From positions 1 through 64,000 of the forward strand of contig NZ_BCSJ01000011.1 of assembly GCF_001570805.1 (NCBI RefSeq): a stretch of DNA of 64,000 bases, given 5' to 3'. Below, piece after piece: positions 54,815 to 62,881 of the stretch. Positions within the stretch are counted from its first letter, which is position 1, and every line of letters starts with the position of its first letter. Origin of the DNA: Brevibacterium epidermidis NBRC 14811 (GTDB taxonomy: Bacteria; Actinomycetota; Actinomycetes; Actinomycetales; Brevibacteriaceae). The position numbers and the translations under genes were made by a program. The notes under the pieces are model-generated. The model was given only the letters and a program-made list of their open reading frames with translations. It searched no databases and was not told the origin of the DNA.

Positions 54815-55688
54815 CCGATGCCCTGTGAGAATTTCGCTTGAGGCGTGCAGCGGTCTTGTTGACCCGCCCTGCGTTGTACCCCAGAGTATGCACAGTAACC
54901 GCCTTCAACCCGTCATAGGAAATCCCGACGAACGCGGCATGATCCAAGGTTCCCCCGTCATGCCAGTATTGTTCTCCGTCATCCCCCCACCCGAATGGTT
55001 TTTCCCCAGGCGTTTGCTGTGCGCGGGTAATGGCGTACCGTTCGAGCGCATCGAAGGTGCCGTGGAGGCCTCCCGCGCCGACGAATGGACCAGAAAGCTT
55101 CCACTGCCTGCACGCGCGGCCAGTCCAGGTATGGAGGACGGGAACACTATTTGGATCTGGGTCTATCGAGACGTCCGTGACTCCGAGCGGGGTGAAGACG
55201 TGTCGCTCCGCGAGCGTCCACCAGTCGTTCCCGGTGGCCACCTCAAGCAGACGCGTGAGGACCGCGTATCCAAGATTCGAGTACTCGAACGAGCCCACAG
55301 GGCCGCGCAGTTGCTCTGATATGTCAGGCAAAACGTCGGAGTCGAAACGCTCAGTGGTGTACTTCGCGTAAGGATCGCGAGCATCGGCCGTAGTCTTGAT
55401 CATTCCCTTGGGCAGCCTCGGTAGCCCCGAGGTGTGTTCCGCAAGACTGCGAACATCCACTTCCCTCGGGAGTCCTGTCTCCGGCAGAAACTCGCTCACG
55501 GGCGATGACAAACTGATCGAGCCCTCACGGTCAAGAAGCTCTGCAATCCGGGCAGTGACAGTCTTTGTGACAGATCCCCACTCAAGCATCGGATCCCCCT
55601 GGTGCAACGACCCGGTCTGCTCCACCTCGATGCGCCCAGCGTTCCGGAAGCGGTAAGCCTCGCTCTTCGTGCGCACTATCCAGCTCAT
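54792..55688 (-). CDS. Serine hydrolase of the beta-lactamase/PBP class C type (IS passenger)
   Basis: The 298-aa protein has the SxxK motif SVTK (after PMLEWG), a YSN motif (SFEYSNLGYAVL) and HDGGT in the place of KTG, so the active-site set is complete. It has no signal peptide, suggesting a cytosolic esterase or peptidase rather than a periplasmic antibiotic hydrolase. The ATG at 55688 is preferred; 55715 is open but less typical. The gene lies inside the IS inverted repeats and its last residues read into the transposase 3' end. Resistance activity cannot be concluded. Confidence 0.82.
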   Translation of the reverse strand: MSWIVRTKSEAYRFRNAGRIEVEQTGSLHQGDPMLEWGSVTKTVTARIAELLDREGSISLSSPVSEFLPETGLPREVDVRSLAEHTSGLPRLPKGMIKTTADARDPYAKYTTERFDSDVLPDISEQLRGPVGSFEYSNLGYAVLTRLLEVATGNDWWTLAERHVFTPLGVTDVSIDPDPNSVPVLHTWTGRACRQWKLSGPFVGAGGLHGTFDALERYAITRAQQTPGEKPFGWGDDGEQYWHDGGTLDHAAFVGISYDGLKAVTVHTLGYNAGRVNKTAARLKRNSHRASATTRLAG

Positions 55689-55827
55689 GACGCCAAGCCT
55701 ATCTGCGCAGCTCAAAGAGGTCGAAGTAAATGTTCACCGGGCTTTCGCGGAGCGCGGTCAAGGTGCTCCAGCTCACTCAGTAAGATCCGGCGCCAACCCC
55801 GAGCAACTGTCCATCGGAACCTGTCGG

Positions 55828-55844
55828 ACTTGTTCAACGCGCCC
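55828..55844. repeat. Right terminal inverted repeat of the IS element
   Basis: ACTTGTTCAACGCGCCC, followed by target TA. It lies 140 bp outside the start of the hydrolase gene, placing that gene inside the element. Confidence 0.8.
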
Positions 55845-56081
55845 TAGAGCCCTTCTAAAGCGCGCGAGCTTCGATGAGTAGAAGCGTCGCCTTGCGCCTC
55901 CCCTTCTGCTGACGTAAAGCTCTATCCACTAATGCGCCCGAGCAACTGGGAGGCCGCTCGTGAGGTCGACGTAGGGCTCGGATCAGAGTCCCGTTGAGCC
56001 GGTTGGGCATCTCAGAAAAGTCAATGCACGCATGCCGTGGGGTTGGCACGCTCAGCTGTTTGAAGTGAGACAATTTTGCGT

Positions 56082-56849
56082 ATGGCAGACTCCGAGAATC
56101 TTCAGCCGCGCGAAGCTATGCGCTTCAACTGGCAAAACCATGTTGGGTTGATCGTTGGGGCTGCCACTGCAACTCTCGTGTGCATCAAGATACTCGCAGT
56201 TGCGAACTGGGATATGAATACTGCTTTTGGCGTACTTGCGGCGAACGGAACGGCAAACGTATTAACCGGTGCGCTTCTAGCGGTTCTCCCAGTTCTGGTG
56301 GCGGTATTCGCTGTAGTTGTGGCTCCGATGCTTGAGCACAAGCTTCCTCAGCGAACACCATTTGAACGTGCGGCGGCACGGTTGGTGCCGACGTGGCCTG
56401 GGATATTTCTGGTATTCATTGTTCCGACGTATCTGCTATTCCTGGTCTATCTGTGGTGGATTTCCATTGCGATAACTCGAGTGATTCGATCGAGAAGAAG
56501 GAAGACGAAAGGTGAGGCCTCGAAGGGCTCAAGGCAACGTGGGTCCCGTCCAAGGCGTTTCGACTCTATCGGCCTGGGGTTGGCCTCGGTCTTTGTATTA
56601 GTGTTCAGCAGTCTGCCGACGCCATGGTTGCCACCTGAGGTTGTCTCCTTGGCGGGGGAAGAGGAGACCGCTTTTGTGCTGAACCTGGATCAGGATAAGG
56701 CTACAGTTTTGCTTGCTGATGATCGCTCGCTTGCTCAAGTGGACGCGAATGCGGTTTCCGGTCAATATTGCGTACGATTCGGATTCTGGCTGAAGTCTCC
56801 ATTTATTTTGGTTCTTAAGGACGAGCGGTACCCTCGCTGTCCAGGATGA
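56082..56849 (+). CDS. Unrecognised polytopic membrane protein
   Basis: The 255-aa protein shows hydrophobic helices near residues 22-42, 54-80 (AALLAVLPVLVAVFAVVVAP type), 105-130 (IFLVFIVPTYLLFLVYLWWISIAI) and 165-185. Very basic stretches (RSRRRKTKGEASKGSRQRGSRPRR) lie between them, with a small C-terminal external domain containing two cysteines. Base composition is clearly lower in GC than the chromosome, in keeping with the island. No family is recognised. The ATG at 56082 is used; the 235 bp upstream to the IS edge hold no gene. Confidence 0.65.
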   Translation: MADSENLQPREAMRFNWQNHVGLIVGAATATLVCIKILAVANWDMNTAFGVLAANGTANVLTGALLAVLPVLVAVFAVVVAPMLEHKLPQRTPFERAAARLVPTWPGIFLVFIVPTYLLFLVYLWWISIAITRVIRSRRRKTKGEASKGSRQRGSRPRRFDSIGLGLASVFVLVFSSLPTPWLPPEVVSLAGEEETAFVLNLDQDKATVLLADDRSLAQVDANAVSGQYCVRFGFWLKSPFILVLKDERYPRCPG

Positions 56850-56916
56850 GTTTCCGCTGAGGTGCCCTGCTGGACGCACTTTTAACCATTGAGATCGGAG
56901 GCTGTAGCGCATAGCA

Positions 56917-56943
56917 AAGCACCCACCGCGTGGGTGGGTGCTT
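56917..56943. terminator. Terminator between the membrane-protein gene and the coupling-protein gene
   Basis: A perfect 11-bp stem, AAGCACCCACC (56917-56927) and its complement (56933-56943), separates convergent genes. The stem ends in AA and TT, suitable for both directions. Confidence 0.75.
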
Positions 56944-57024
56944 CAGTGGAGGTTGGCTTCCGTGCCTCTTACACAGTGCCGAACCGGTGGGTGATCTGCA
57001 TCCAGTGCTCGACGTCGCGAAATA

Positions 57025-58986
57025 CTATCGTCGGGCATTTTCTGCCACGGCAGCGCGGACCTCTGCGAGAGCTTTTCGGTCGCCCTGGATGGCAGCTCTC
57101 ATCGAGCCGTCTTCGAAGAACGGTGTGGTACGAACTTGAACAGCACCACCGTTGTGACTCCGGGTTCCCTTGAGGATGACCACCGCGTGGAACTCCTTCA
57201 TCGCGCTAATGTTTGCGTACGTGGCGACGTCCTTCTCCACGAGTGTCTCGGTTGTGGTCACGGATTTCGACCTACTGCCAGAGTCGCGTACACCCTTCAC
57301 GGTGCTGTTGACGGTGCCTCCGTAGTTCTTGGAATCACTTGTGGTGTGGGCGTAGCTCTGGGTCTGGATCAGCTCACGCTTTCCGGCCTGGCCTGTGAAC
57401 AGCTCTGCCAACTTCGGATCAGACCCCTTTGCCAATGCGATGTGGCCGCCGGAGCAGTTGTTATGCAGAGAATTGGCGATGTTCTCGCCGAACGTCTCAA
57501 CAAGATCTGAGAACGACTGGGTGCAGAGGACGAACTTGATCCTTGCGGAACGGGCGAGGTTTCCTGTCCAGTTCTGGAGCTCAGGGTGAGGCGTACAGTG
57601 AACAAGCTCATCCAGTACGACGAGATGCTGGTCAGCCAGTTTGCCGCCATTGTCCTCGGCCATTGTCTCGAGGGCGCGTACGTAGCAGCCAAGAAGGGCA
57701 TTGGTCAGTGGTCGCTGAAGGACCTCAGGGCACACCATGTAGAGAGTGTGCGTCTCGTGCATGAAGTCATCGAGCGTCAGCGTGTTGTCAGCATCCCAAG
57801 GTTGCACGTAGATGGCGTAGGAAGCCTGAAAGGACTCCGTGACCTGACCGATGGAGCCGAGGATGCCGGCTCGAGTATCGGGCGCAGCCGCTGCTTGGAT
57901 GGTCGAGATTAGAGCAGCCTGGGCCAGTTCCAGGGCTTCCAGCTGTGGTCTGATTTCCTCGCTCCTGCGCCTGTACTCATCCGGGTACTGCTGAAGCTTC
58001 CGTTCGTAGTCGGCCACGCTTTGCAGGTACGTGGTGTACTCCTTGAGCTCCTTAGCCTCTTCTGCATCGGCAGGCAACGGAAGTTGCCGAGCATCGGCGT
58101 CGGAGGACAACTTTGCTGCCCGTTCGTGCAGATCCTTGAGCTTGCGCGGAAGCTTAGGCTCCTTCAGCAGCTGCGGGTTGCGGTTCTCCGCATACTTCTT
58201 TAGATCGTCAGCTGCCCGCTGCAGGTCATCGCTGAACGTTTGCCAGGAGTTCGTGGACTTGCCGTCGCCTTCTCCATCGGTTTCGCCGAGCTCCTTTAGC
58301 TTCTGCATCAGGCTCTTCAGGGAAGTTCCCGGCTGCGTACGGAGGTAGACGATCAGTGCGGCGATAGCTGTCTTAGCGTGTAGCTGGAAGAACTCGTTCT
58401 TTCCGCCAGTCTCGGCGCCATCGACGCCCTTGAGGAGTGCGCGTGCGGTCTCTCGAGCACGCGGCCAAGAGACGCCCTCGGTGATAGGCGTCCAGACCCT
58501 GACGTGCTCCTTGAGCTTTGGGATCTTCCCGGCCTTGCCCGCAGGGTCAAAGATGACCACTGGTCCGTCGTAACTTCGAGCCGCGATCGTGTTTATGGCC
58601 AAGTCGGTCTTGGTGGTCGACACAAGCGCTGAGTGTCGGTGGCGTAGGACGGTGGGGACCACTACGCCGACGGACTTACCTGAACCAGGGCCACCGTAAA
58701 CGTCCACGCTGGAGTCGGAGTCGTCAATGACAAACTCGGTGTCAACGACGCCAGAATCGGGATCGACCAGGTTGCCGAAGACGAAGCGGTCCTCGCCTTT
58801 GGCATCCCTGATGCGAGCCTGGATGTCGCGCTTACCCTTCATCGGCTTAGGCGCGGCTAGGTCGTTCTCCTTCTGGAGAATCCTCTGCTGGGCTGAACGG
58901 TTGTAGGCCCAGTGCGTCAGTGCGGCGATGCCAAGGACAACGAGGACGACCGCGCAGATGACAATGACAATGATGGGCTTAGTCAA
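57025..58986 (-). CDS. Type IV coupling protein (VirD4/TraG-like)
   Basis: The 653-aa ATPase has an N-terminal membrane helix (residues 5-24) and Walker A GGPGSGKS (98-105). STTKTDLAINTIAARSYDGPVVIFDPAGKAG precedes a large helical insertion with coiled-coil character (about 230-370). Walker B LVVLDELVHC and FVLCTQSFSDLVETFGENIANSLHNNC follow. It would bring the relaxase-DNA complex to the mating channel. The start is a TTG at 58986 overlapping the upstream stop, with GGGAGG upstream; no ATG or GTG fits. It is last in a three-gene minus-strand operon. Confidence 0.88.
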   Translation of the reverse strand: MTKPIIVIVICAVVLVVLGIAALTHWAYNRSAQQRILQKENDLAAPKPMKGKRDIQARIRDAKGEDRFVFGNLVDPDSGVVDTEFVIDDSDSSVDVYGGPGSGKSVGVVVPTVLRHRHSALVSTTKTDLAINTIAARSYDGPVVIFDPAGKAGKIPKLKEHVRVWTPITEGVSWPRARETARALLKGVDGAETGGKNEFFQLHAKTAIAALIVYLRTQPGTSLKSLMQKLKELGETDGEGDGKSTNSWQTFSDDLQRAADDLKKYAENRNPQLLKEPKLPRKLKDLHERAAKLSSDADARQLPLPADAEEAKELKEYTTYLQSVADYERKLQQYPDEYRRRSEEIRPQLEALELAQAALISTIQAAAAPDTRAGILGSIGQVTESFQASYAIYVQPWDADNTLTLDDFMHETHTLYMVCPEVLQRPLTNALLGCYVRALETMAEDNGGKLADQHLVVLDELVHCTPHPELQNWTGNLARSARIKFVLCTQSFSDLVETFGENIANSLHNNCSGGHIALAKGSDPKLAELFTGQAGKRELIQTQSYAHTTSDSKNYGGTVNSTVKGVRDSGSRSKSVTTTETLVEKDVATYANISAMKEFHAVVILKGTRSHNGGAVQVRTTPFFEDGSMRAAIQGDRKALAEVRAAVAENARR

Positions 58987-59245
58987 GCTGTGCGCCTCCC
59001 TTCGCCGAACGACGAGCAGCGTGCTTCTTGAGCTGGCTTCCCGTAAAACCACCAATCGTGGTGACGGTTCCGATCAGGCCACGGCAAACTACCCCGAGGG
59101 GCTTCTTCCACTTCGCGGCCCAGTAGACAAGGACGATCGCGGTCAGGATGAGTAGCCCAGGGGTTGGGTTGCTGATGCATGCGATCGGGGTCACGGCACT
59201 CATGACCCAGCCGGTCACCTTCCAGTGCGTCTTGGTCATCTTCAC
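58979..59245 (-). CDS. Small membrane protein of the transfer operon
   Basis: The 88-aa product has two hydrophobic segments (about residues 10-25 and 28-45, PGLLILTAIVLVYWAA), then a Gly-rich third segment and a basic tail. Its start overlaps the upstream gene by ATGA (59242-59245), and its stop overlaps the TTG of the coupling-protein gene. Position and topology suggest an inner-membrane partner of the coupling protein, as small VirB3- or TcpE-like proteins are in other systems; no sequence family is recognised. Confidence 0.65.
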   Translation of the reverse strand: MKMTKTHWKVTGWVMSAVTPIACISNPTPGLLILTAIVLVYWAAKWKKPLGVVCRGLIGTVTTIGGFTGSQLKKHAARRSAKGGAQLD

Positions 59246-59532
59246 TGGGCGCCACCGCCAAGCGCGATGTCGACAAGTGAGTTCCAGGTGATGCCGTGTG
59301 TGTCACGGACTGCGTCGAGTCGGTTCCAGGTCTCCTGGTTGGCGGAAGCCACCAGGGAGACCCGGTCACGATTGAGGAGTCTCGTTGGTTTGGTGGGAAC
59401 TCGCTTCTGGGAAGCGAGACGGTCCAGAGCGCAGCCCACAGCGAAGCGCATGTGGGTGCCGGTTCGCGCGGCCTCAAGTCGGGCGAGAGTTCGGACCTCT
59501 GGATGGACCGAAAGATTTCTTTCGATAAGCAC
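59242..59532 (-). CDS. Small RHH-like protein of the transfer operon
   Basis: The 96-aa protein reads VLIERNLSVHPEVRTLARLEAARTG and ends with the helical segment ETWNRLDAVRDTHGITWNSLVDIALGG. The GTG at 59532 has GGAGG eight bases upstream; the frame open to 59613 lacks a site. The C-terminal half is related to that of the protein at 60697 (pattern VR-x8-W-x2-L-x3-A-L). Ribbon-helix-helix proteins of this size often bind oriT as relaxosome accessories, which is an inference here. It heads the operon with the membrane and coupling proteins. Confidence 0.6.
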   Translation of the reverse strand: MLIERNLSVHPEVRTLARLEAARTGTHMRFAVGCALDRLASQKRVPTKPTRLLNRDRVSLVASANQETWNRLDAVRDTHGITWNSLVDIALGGGAQ

Positions 59533-59726
59533 GGAAGGTACCTCCAAGGTTGGTCGTAGTCGGCAGGGTTCTGCCGTCACCTTCCACAGTGCTGGCGTTG
59601 CGGAGATCCACAACCGAACTGCAAGTCGCGAGCACGGTGGGTGTAGTCAACGGGGGTACTTGCCGGGCGACGCGGATTGCCGGCCGCACGACAGCCCCAC
59701 AAGCGCGTAGCCAGAGGGTCTCCCAT

Positions 59727-59758
59727 AGTGCCGGTTAGTTTCACGAACCGTCGGCACT
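59727..59758. promoter_or_regulatory. Inverted repeat in the divergent region of the transfer operon
   Basis: AGTGCCG (59727-59733) pairs with CGGCACT (59752-59758), with nested GTT/AAC. It lies in the 298-bp gap between the divergent genes at 59532 and 59831, together with GGCAG/CTGCC near 59560 and TGCCA/TGGCA near 59778. These are candidate operators for the transfer genes. Confidence 0.35.
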
Positions 59759-59830
59759 CTGAACCTAGGACCGTCTTGTGCCAAGTGGCATAGCGCTGAC
59801 GGTGAACTGGGAAACCAAGGAGCTGAACGA

Positions 59831-60607
59831 ATGACAACCGGCATGACTACGAAAGAGGCCCTCGCGCTCTTCAATCTTCCCGCGGGTGCAGAGCCAGGCG
59901 AGGTGACGCGAACATACCGTTCGCTCATCCGTGCGACCCACCCGGACCTGGCAACCGACGATCAGGACCGTGCGCAACGAGAGCAAGCTGCAACACAGAT
60001 CAACATTGCCTTCAAGACACTTAAGACATTCGGAACGAGGCTGGCAGACAGCTCGCGTCCCGAACCAGAAGAGGCCCGCACGTCGACGGGGCCCGCTCCT
60101 GCGGGGCACTCGTCCGAGCGAGGCTCCCCGGCACAGACTGACGCACCGGTCGAGCAACCAGTGCATCATCCTGAAGCAACCGTCCCCAACGAGCAGCCGC
60201 CCGGACAACCGAACCCAACCTTCGAACCCTCATTCGTGTGGTACGGGCTCGCCCTTGCATTGCGCTCTTTTCCCTTCGTCCTAGGCGGAGCACTGCTGCG
60301 GTGGCTCGACTTCTGGGAGAAAGCCTTCCTCACAGATCAGTATGCGGATCTAAGCCCGAGCGGCAGTGCCGTGTGGGTAATCATTGGCATCTCGATAGTG
60401 TCGATTGTCTTCATCGGAACCATCGGAAAGAACCGATTGTCGACGCGTGTGCTTGTTGTTGCTGCAGTGCTCTACGGATCTTTCACTGAAGTGCTCGGCA
60501 ACTTGTCTTGGGGGCAGAACACCTTCTTAGCTGTAGCGCTCTTGGTTCTGCCAGGACTGCGAGTCGCCTGGCCCTACGTGCGGATGAGGATGTCAGGCCA
60601 CAAGTAG
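59831..60607 (+). CDS. J-domain membrane protein
   Basis: The 258-aa protein has an N-terminal J domain (residues 5-70) with the HPD triad at 37-39, a Pro/Ser/Glu-rich linker (about 80-135) and three or four C-terminal membrane helices. J domains recruit DnaK and stimulate its ATPase. Membrane tethering would place that activity at the envelope, perhaps at the mating apparatus. The ATG has AAGGAG upstream. Neither a DnaK partner nor a known family for the membrane part is visible in the window. Confidence 0.75.
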   Translation: MTTGMTTKEALALFNLPAGAEPGEVTRTYRSLIRATHPDLATDDQDRAQREQAATQINIAFKTLKTFGTRLADSSRPEPEEARTSTGPAPAGHSSERGSPAQTDAPVEQPVHHPEATVPNEQPPGQPNPTFEPSFVWYGLALALRSFPFVLGGALLRWLDFWEKAFLTDQYADLSPSGSAVWVIIGISIVSIVFIGTIGKNRLSTRVLVVAAVLYGSFTEVLGNLSWGQNTFLAVALLVLPGLRVAWPYVRMRMSGHK

Positions 60608-60696
60608 TGGAATGCCCTGTTGAATGCCAAACGTCAGCGCGGACGGTAACAGGTAAGCCCGGCACTGTGGCAAGGAAGAGTTGAAGGAGAACGACA

Positions 60697-61005
60697 GTGA
60701 ACGCGTACGAAGAACCCACCCGAATCCATGTCCTCGAGGACGACTGGAAGCACGTCAAGTTGAGCGCGGTGCTCAGCGACGGGCAAACAGCGCAGACGCT
60801 GGGCGGTGACTTGATCGCGAGACTAGTTGCCGAGCCGCTGAAGCTACCGCTTGAAGGTCCGGACGGTCCAATCTCTCGACGAGCGGTATGGATCCGGTTG
60901 CCTCGTGCAGCGCGTGCCGCGGTCGACCAGGTGCGGAAAGCCCAGCCTGACGCCAGTTGGTCACGCCTCTTGCACGCGGCTGTCCTTAAGGACAAAGGCG
61001 AGTAA
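60697..61005 (+). CDS. Small RHH-like protein, relative of the 96-aa transfer protein
   Basis: The 102-aa product ends RRAVWIRLPRAARAAVDQVRKAQPDASWSRLLHAAVLKD. It lines up with the C-terminus of the protein at 59242 (shared R-x-V, VR and W-x2-L-x3-A positions), and the preceding helix TAQTLGGDLIARLVAEPLKLP also has a counterpart there. GAAGGAGAA precedes the GTG start at 60697. It is the second plus-strand gene after the J-domain gene, 89 bp away. DNA binding is inferred from the helix pattern only. Confidence 0.6.
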   Translation: MNAYEEPTRIHVLEDDWKHVKLSAVLSDGQTAQTLGGDLIARLVAEPLKLPLEGPDGPISRRAVWIRLPRAARAAVDQVRKAQPDASWSRLLHAAVLKDKGE

Positions 61006-61111
61006 TAGCCACGTACTCGTAGATCTGAGTGAGACCCTCGAAAAGCGTTCGGGGTCTCATTGCTGTGTGTGGATCCTGCTTTCCTCCAAGTTGGGCTGGG
61101 AAGATGTGAGG

Positions 61112-61426
61112 ATGACACGCGAAACTTCGGCTCCTCAGGGTGCGCAAGCATCAGCGGCAGGCTTCATTGCCAGCGGCCCCATAGGCGGACTCATCCACGC
61201 AGCCGGCCCGCCCTCAGACGTCCTAATTGCGCATACGACCTTGTTCCTGCATGGCTTTTCCGTCACTCCTAAGAGCGGATTAACCGAGCCACGGGACTCG
61301 ATCTCAATCTGGGCCGAAACCGAGGAGTCCGCGACGACAGCGTGGCTGGCGTTCCGGCTCGTGAAGGACGTTCTTAGCGAGACCGAGCTGGCACGCACCC
61401 TCTACTACGAGAACACAGGGAGCTAG
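61112..61426 (+). CDS. Unrecognised 104-aa island protein
   Basis: From the ATG at 61112 the frame gives a 104-aa protein with a hydrophobic Gly/Ala-rich centre (ASAAGFIASGPIGGLIHAAGPPSDVLIAHTTLFLHGF) and a C-terminal helix (TAWLAFRLVKDVLSETELARTLYYENTGS). No known domain is seen. A GTG six bases upstream could also start it. The frame extends upstream into the previous gene but that part is a shadow. A strong hairpin follows at 61451. Confidence 0.5.
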   Translation: MTRETSAPQGAQASAAGFIASGPIGGLIHAAGPPSDVLIAHTTLFLHGFSVTPKSGLTEPRDSISIWAETEESATTAWLAFRLVKDVLSETELARTLYYENTGS

Positions 61427-61450
61427 GGGCATACGACCCTAGGCAGCACA

Positions 61451-61483
61451 AAGCCTCCTGACCATTCACAGGGCAGGAGGCTT
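61451..61483. terminator. Terminator between convergent island genes
   Basis: A perfect 10-bp stem AAGCCTCCTG (61451-61460) and CAGGAGGCTT (61474-61483), followed by CTTA on the + strand and preceded by CACAA, lies between the 104-aa gene and the lipoprotein gene. Confidence 0.72.
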
Positions 61484-61491
61484 CTTACGGC

Positions 61492-62214
61492 TTACTTGTC
61501 TTCTGCACGCTCGACAATCTCGAGCTCATCGCCTCGGAGCTTCCGGCCGACCTCAGCGAATCCGCCCTCCTCGAGCTCGGCGAGGACCTCGGCTTGGTGC
61601 TCTTCGAGAGTGAGGGGCTCAATCTGCTTCGAGCTCTTGACGCAGCCGATAGAGAACATCATGGGAGTGTCTACCCACTCGTGACCCGTATCCGCGGCCC
61701 TTTCCTCATCGACCTCCTTGGACGCTGAACCTGCACCCGGAACGTCGAGGTAAGTCAGTTCAGCAGCGATCTCTAGGCTCTTCGGCCGAGCGATGATGCA
61801 CTTGCCTTCGGCTTCGAACGTGAACTCGCTGGTGGGCACTGTTCCGTAGTCGACCATGATCTCGGTCGCCTTGGTGGTGCTTGTGTTGGGGCGTACCTCC
61901 TCGCGGACTACGCCAGTGCCCCAGAACTTCGCGTCGTCTGGATGGGTGACGATGTCGCCCTTCTTGAGCGAGGTGACCACCTCATTGGCGAGTTCATCGT
62001 CCCCGTCGTCTTCTGGCTCCTCAGTGGGTGCTTCTGTGGTCGTCGTCGTCGAGTCAGCAGGCACTGCTTCGGCGGATTCAGGCGCCAGGGGCGCGTTCTT
62101 TGCTTCGTCGGAGCCGTCATTGCTGCATCCTGTAAGCAGAAGCATCGAGGCTGCGATGACGCTGACGGCGGTGTTGCGAACGGTCTTGCGGATGGTGAGT
62201 CGTGTGGTGTGCAC
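61492..62214 (-). CDS. Secreted lipoprotein of unknown function
   Basis: The 240-aa product has a lipoprotein signal peptide with basic N-terminus (VHTTRLTIRKTVRNTA), hydrophobic core and lipobox LLTGC. A Thr/Glu/Pro-rich acidic linker and a folded domain with two cysteines (KCIIARP and SIGCVKS) follow. It would be anchored on the outer face of the membrane. The GTG at 62214 has GGAGA seven bases upstream. Surface lipoproteins in conjugative elements may serve mating or entry exclusion; this is speculation from context. Confidence 0.75.
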   Translation of the reverse strand: MHTTRLTIRKTVRNTAVSVIAASMLLLTGCSNDGSDEAKNAPLAPESAEAVPADSTTTTTEAPTEEPEDDGDDELANEVVTSLKKGDIVTHPDDAKFWGTGVVREEVRPNTSTTKATEIMVDYGTVPTSEFTFEAEGKCIIARPKSLEIAAELTYLDVPGAGSASKEVDEERAADTGHEWVDTPMMFSIGCVKSSKQIEPLTLEEHQAEVLAELEEGGFAEVGRKLRGDELEIVERAEDK

Positions 62215-62424
62215 GGTGAATCTCCTAGTCGTAGTGGATGTCGGCGGTATGCCGATCTGACAGAGACCGTGTGCGCTGCCGTTTGGCACACAAGTGGAAG
62301 TACGAAAAAATCCCCAACAGATCGAAATCTGGTGGGGACTTGAAGAGATTCACCACTGACGCACCGTTAGCGCTGACTCGCCGGTGGCAAGGCCATGTCG
62401 CCATCTCCATGGGATCCTGGGTGT

Positions 62425-62862
62425 ATGAGTCAGGAGGACAAGGTCGCCCAGCACAACGCCAGGGTTAGGCGGCAGCTGATGGACGACTTCACGGCACTGT
62501 CGCTGGGTGAGCTCGCGCAACGAAGGGGCGAGGACGAAGCGACAGCTTGGGCGTGGGCCGAAGTTCAGAACGACGCGAACAAGCTCATCCTCGTGACATT
62601 CGAGGACGAGCTTCGCATACCGTCTGTACAGCTCACCGATCGTGGAGACCTTCGTGACGAGATTTGGCCACTGGTTCAGCGGCTCCGTAGTGAGCCCGAT
62701 CCGATCCAACCGTGGCAAGCATGGTGGTACCTGCAGCGCAAGACCGGCCACTTGAGCGGCCGGGCTCTTTGCGACGTGGCCTTGACCGATCCGCCGGTTG
62801 CGTTGTTTGCTCTCGACCAGATCAAGGATGAGGCTGAGAATCGACGGTGGGGCTCGTACTGA
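62425..62862 (+). CDS. Unrecognised protein, possibly DUF2384-like antitoxin fold
   Basis: The 145-aa protein has an N-terminal helical region (LMDDFTALSLGELAQRRGEDEATAWAWAEVQ) and a C-terminal part with a recognisable rhythm: ILVTFEDELRIPSVQL, DEIWPLVQRLR, DPIQPWQAWWYLQRKTGHLSGRALCDVALTDPPVALFAL. That order resembles the Xre/MbcA/ParS toxin-binding domain (DUF2384). No RES toxin gene lies next to it, so if the likeness is real it is an orphan. The ATG at 62425 is used; the frame opens at 62395. Confidence 0.45.
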   Translation: MSQEDKVAQHNARVRRQLMDDFTALSLGELAQRRGEDEATAWAWAEVQNDANKLILVTFEDELRIPSVQLTDRGDLRDEIWPLVQRLRSEPDPIQPWQAWWYLQRKTGHLSGRALCDVALTDPPVALFALDQIKDEAENRRWGSY

Positions 62863-62881
62863 GACCGATCTATTTAGGGAC

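Larger units (their letters stand above)
53863..55844 (+). mobile_element. IS5-family element with a serine-hydrolase passenger gene
   Basis: A 1982-bp element with 17-bp terminal inverted repeats matching at 16 positions: GGGCGCGTTGATCAAGT on the left (53863-53879), its complement with one change on the right (55828-55844). TA lies directly outside both ends (53861-53862, 55845-55846), within CTAG, as expected for the IS427 group of IS5. Inside are the transposase gene and, in opposite orientation, a serine-hydrolase gene. The right repeat lies beyond the hydrolase, so both genes would move together. It sits just after the relaxase gene without breaking it. Confidence 0.8.

Noticed and set aside
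53811..54830. A simple about 950-bp IS ending just after the transposase gene
   Set aside because: No sequence near 54815-54840 matches the left repeat, while a 16/17 match with flanking TA lies at 55828-55844.
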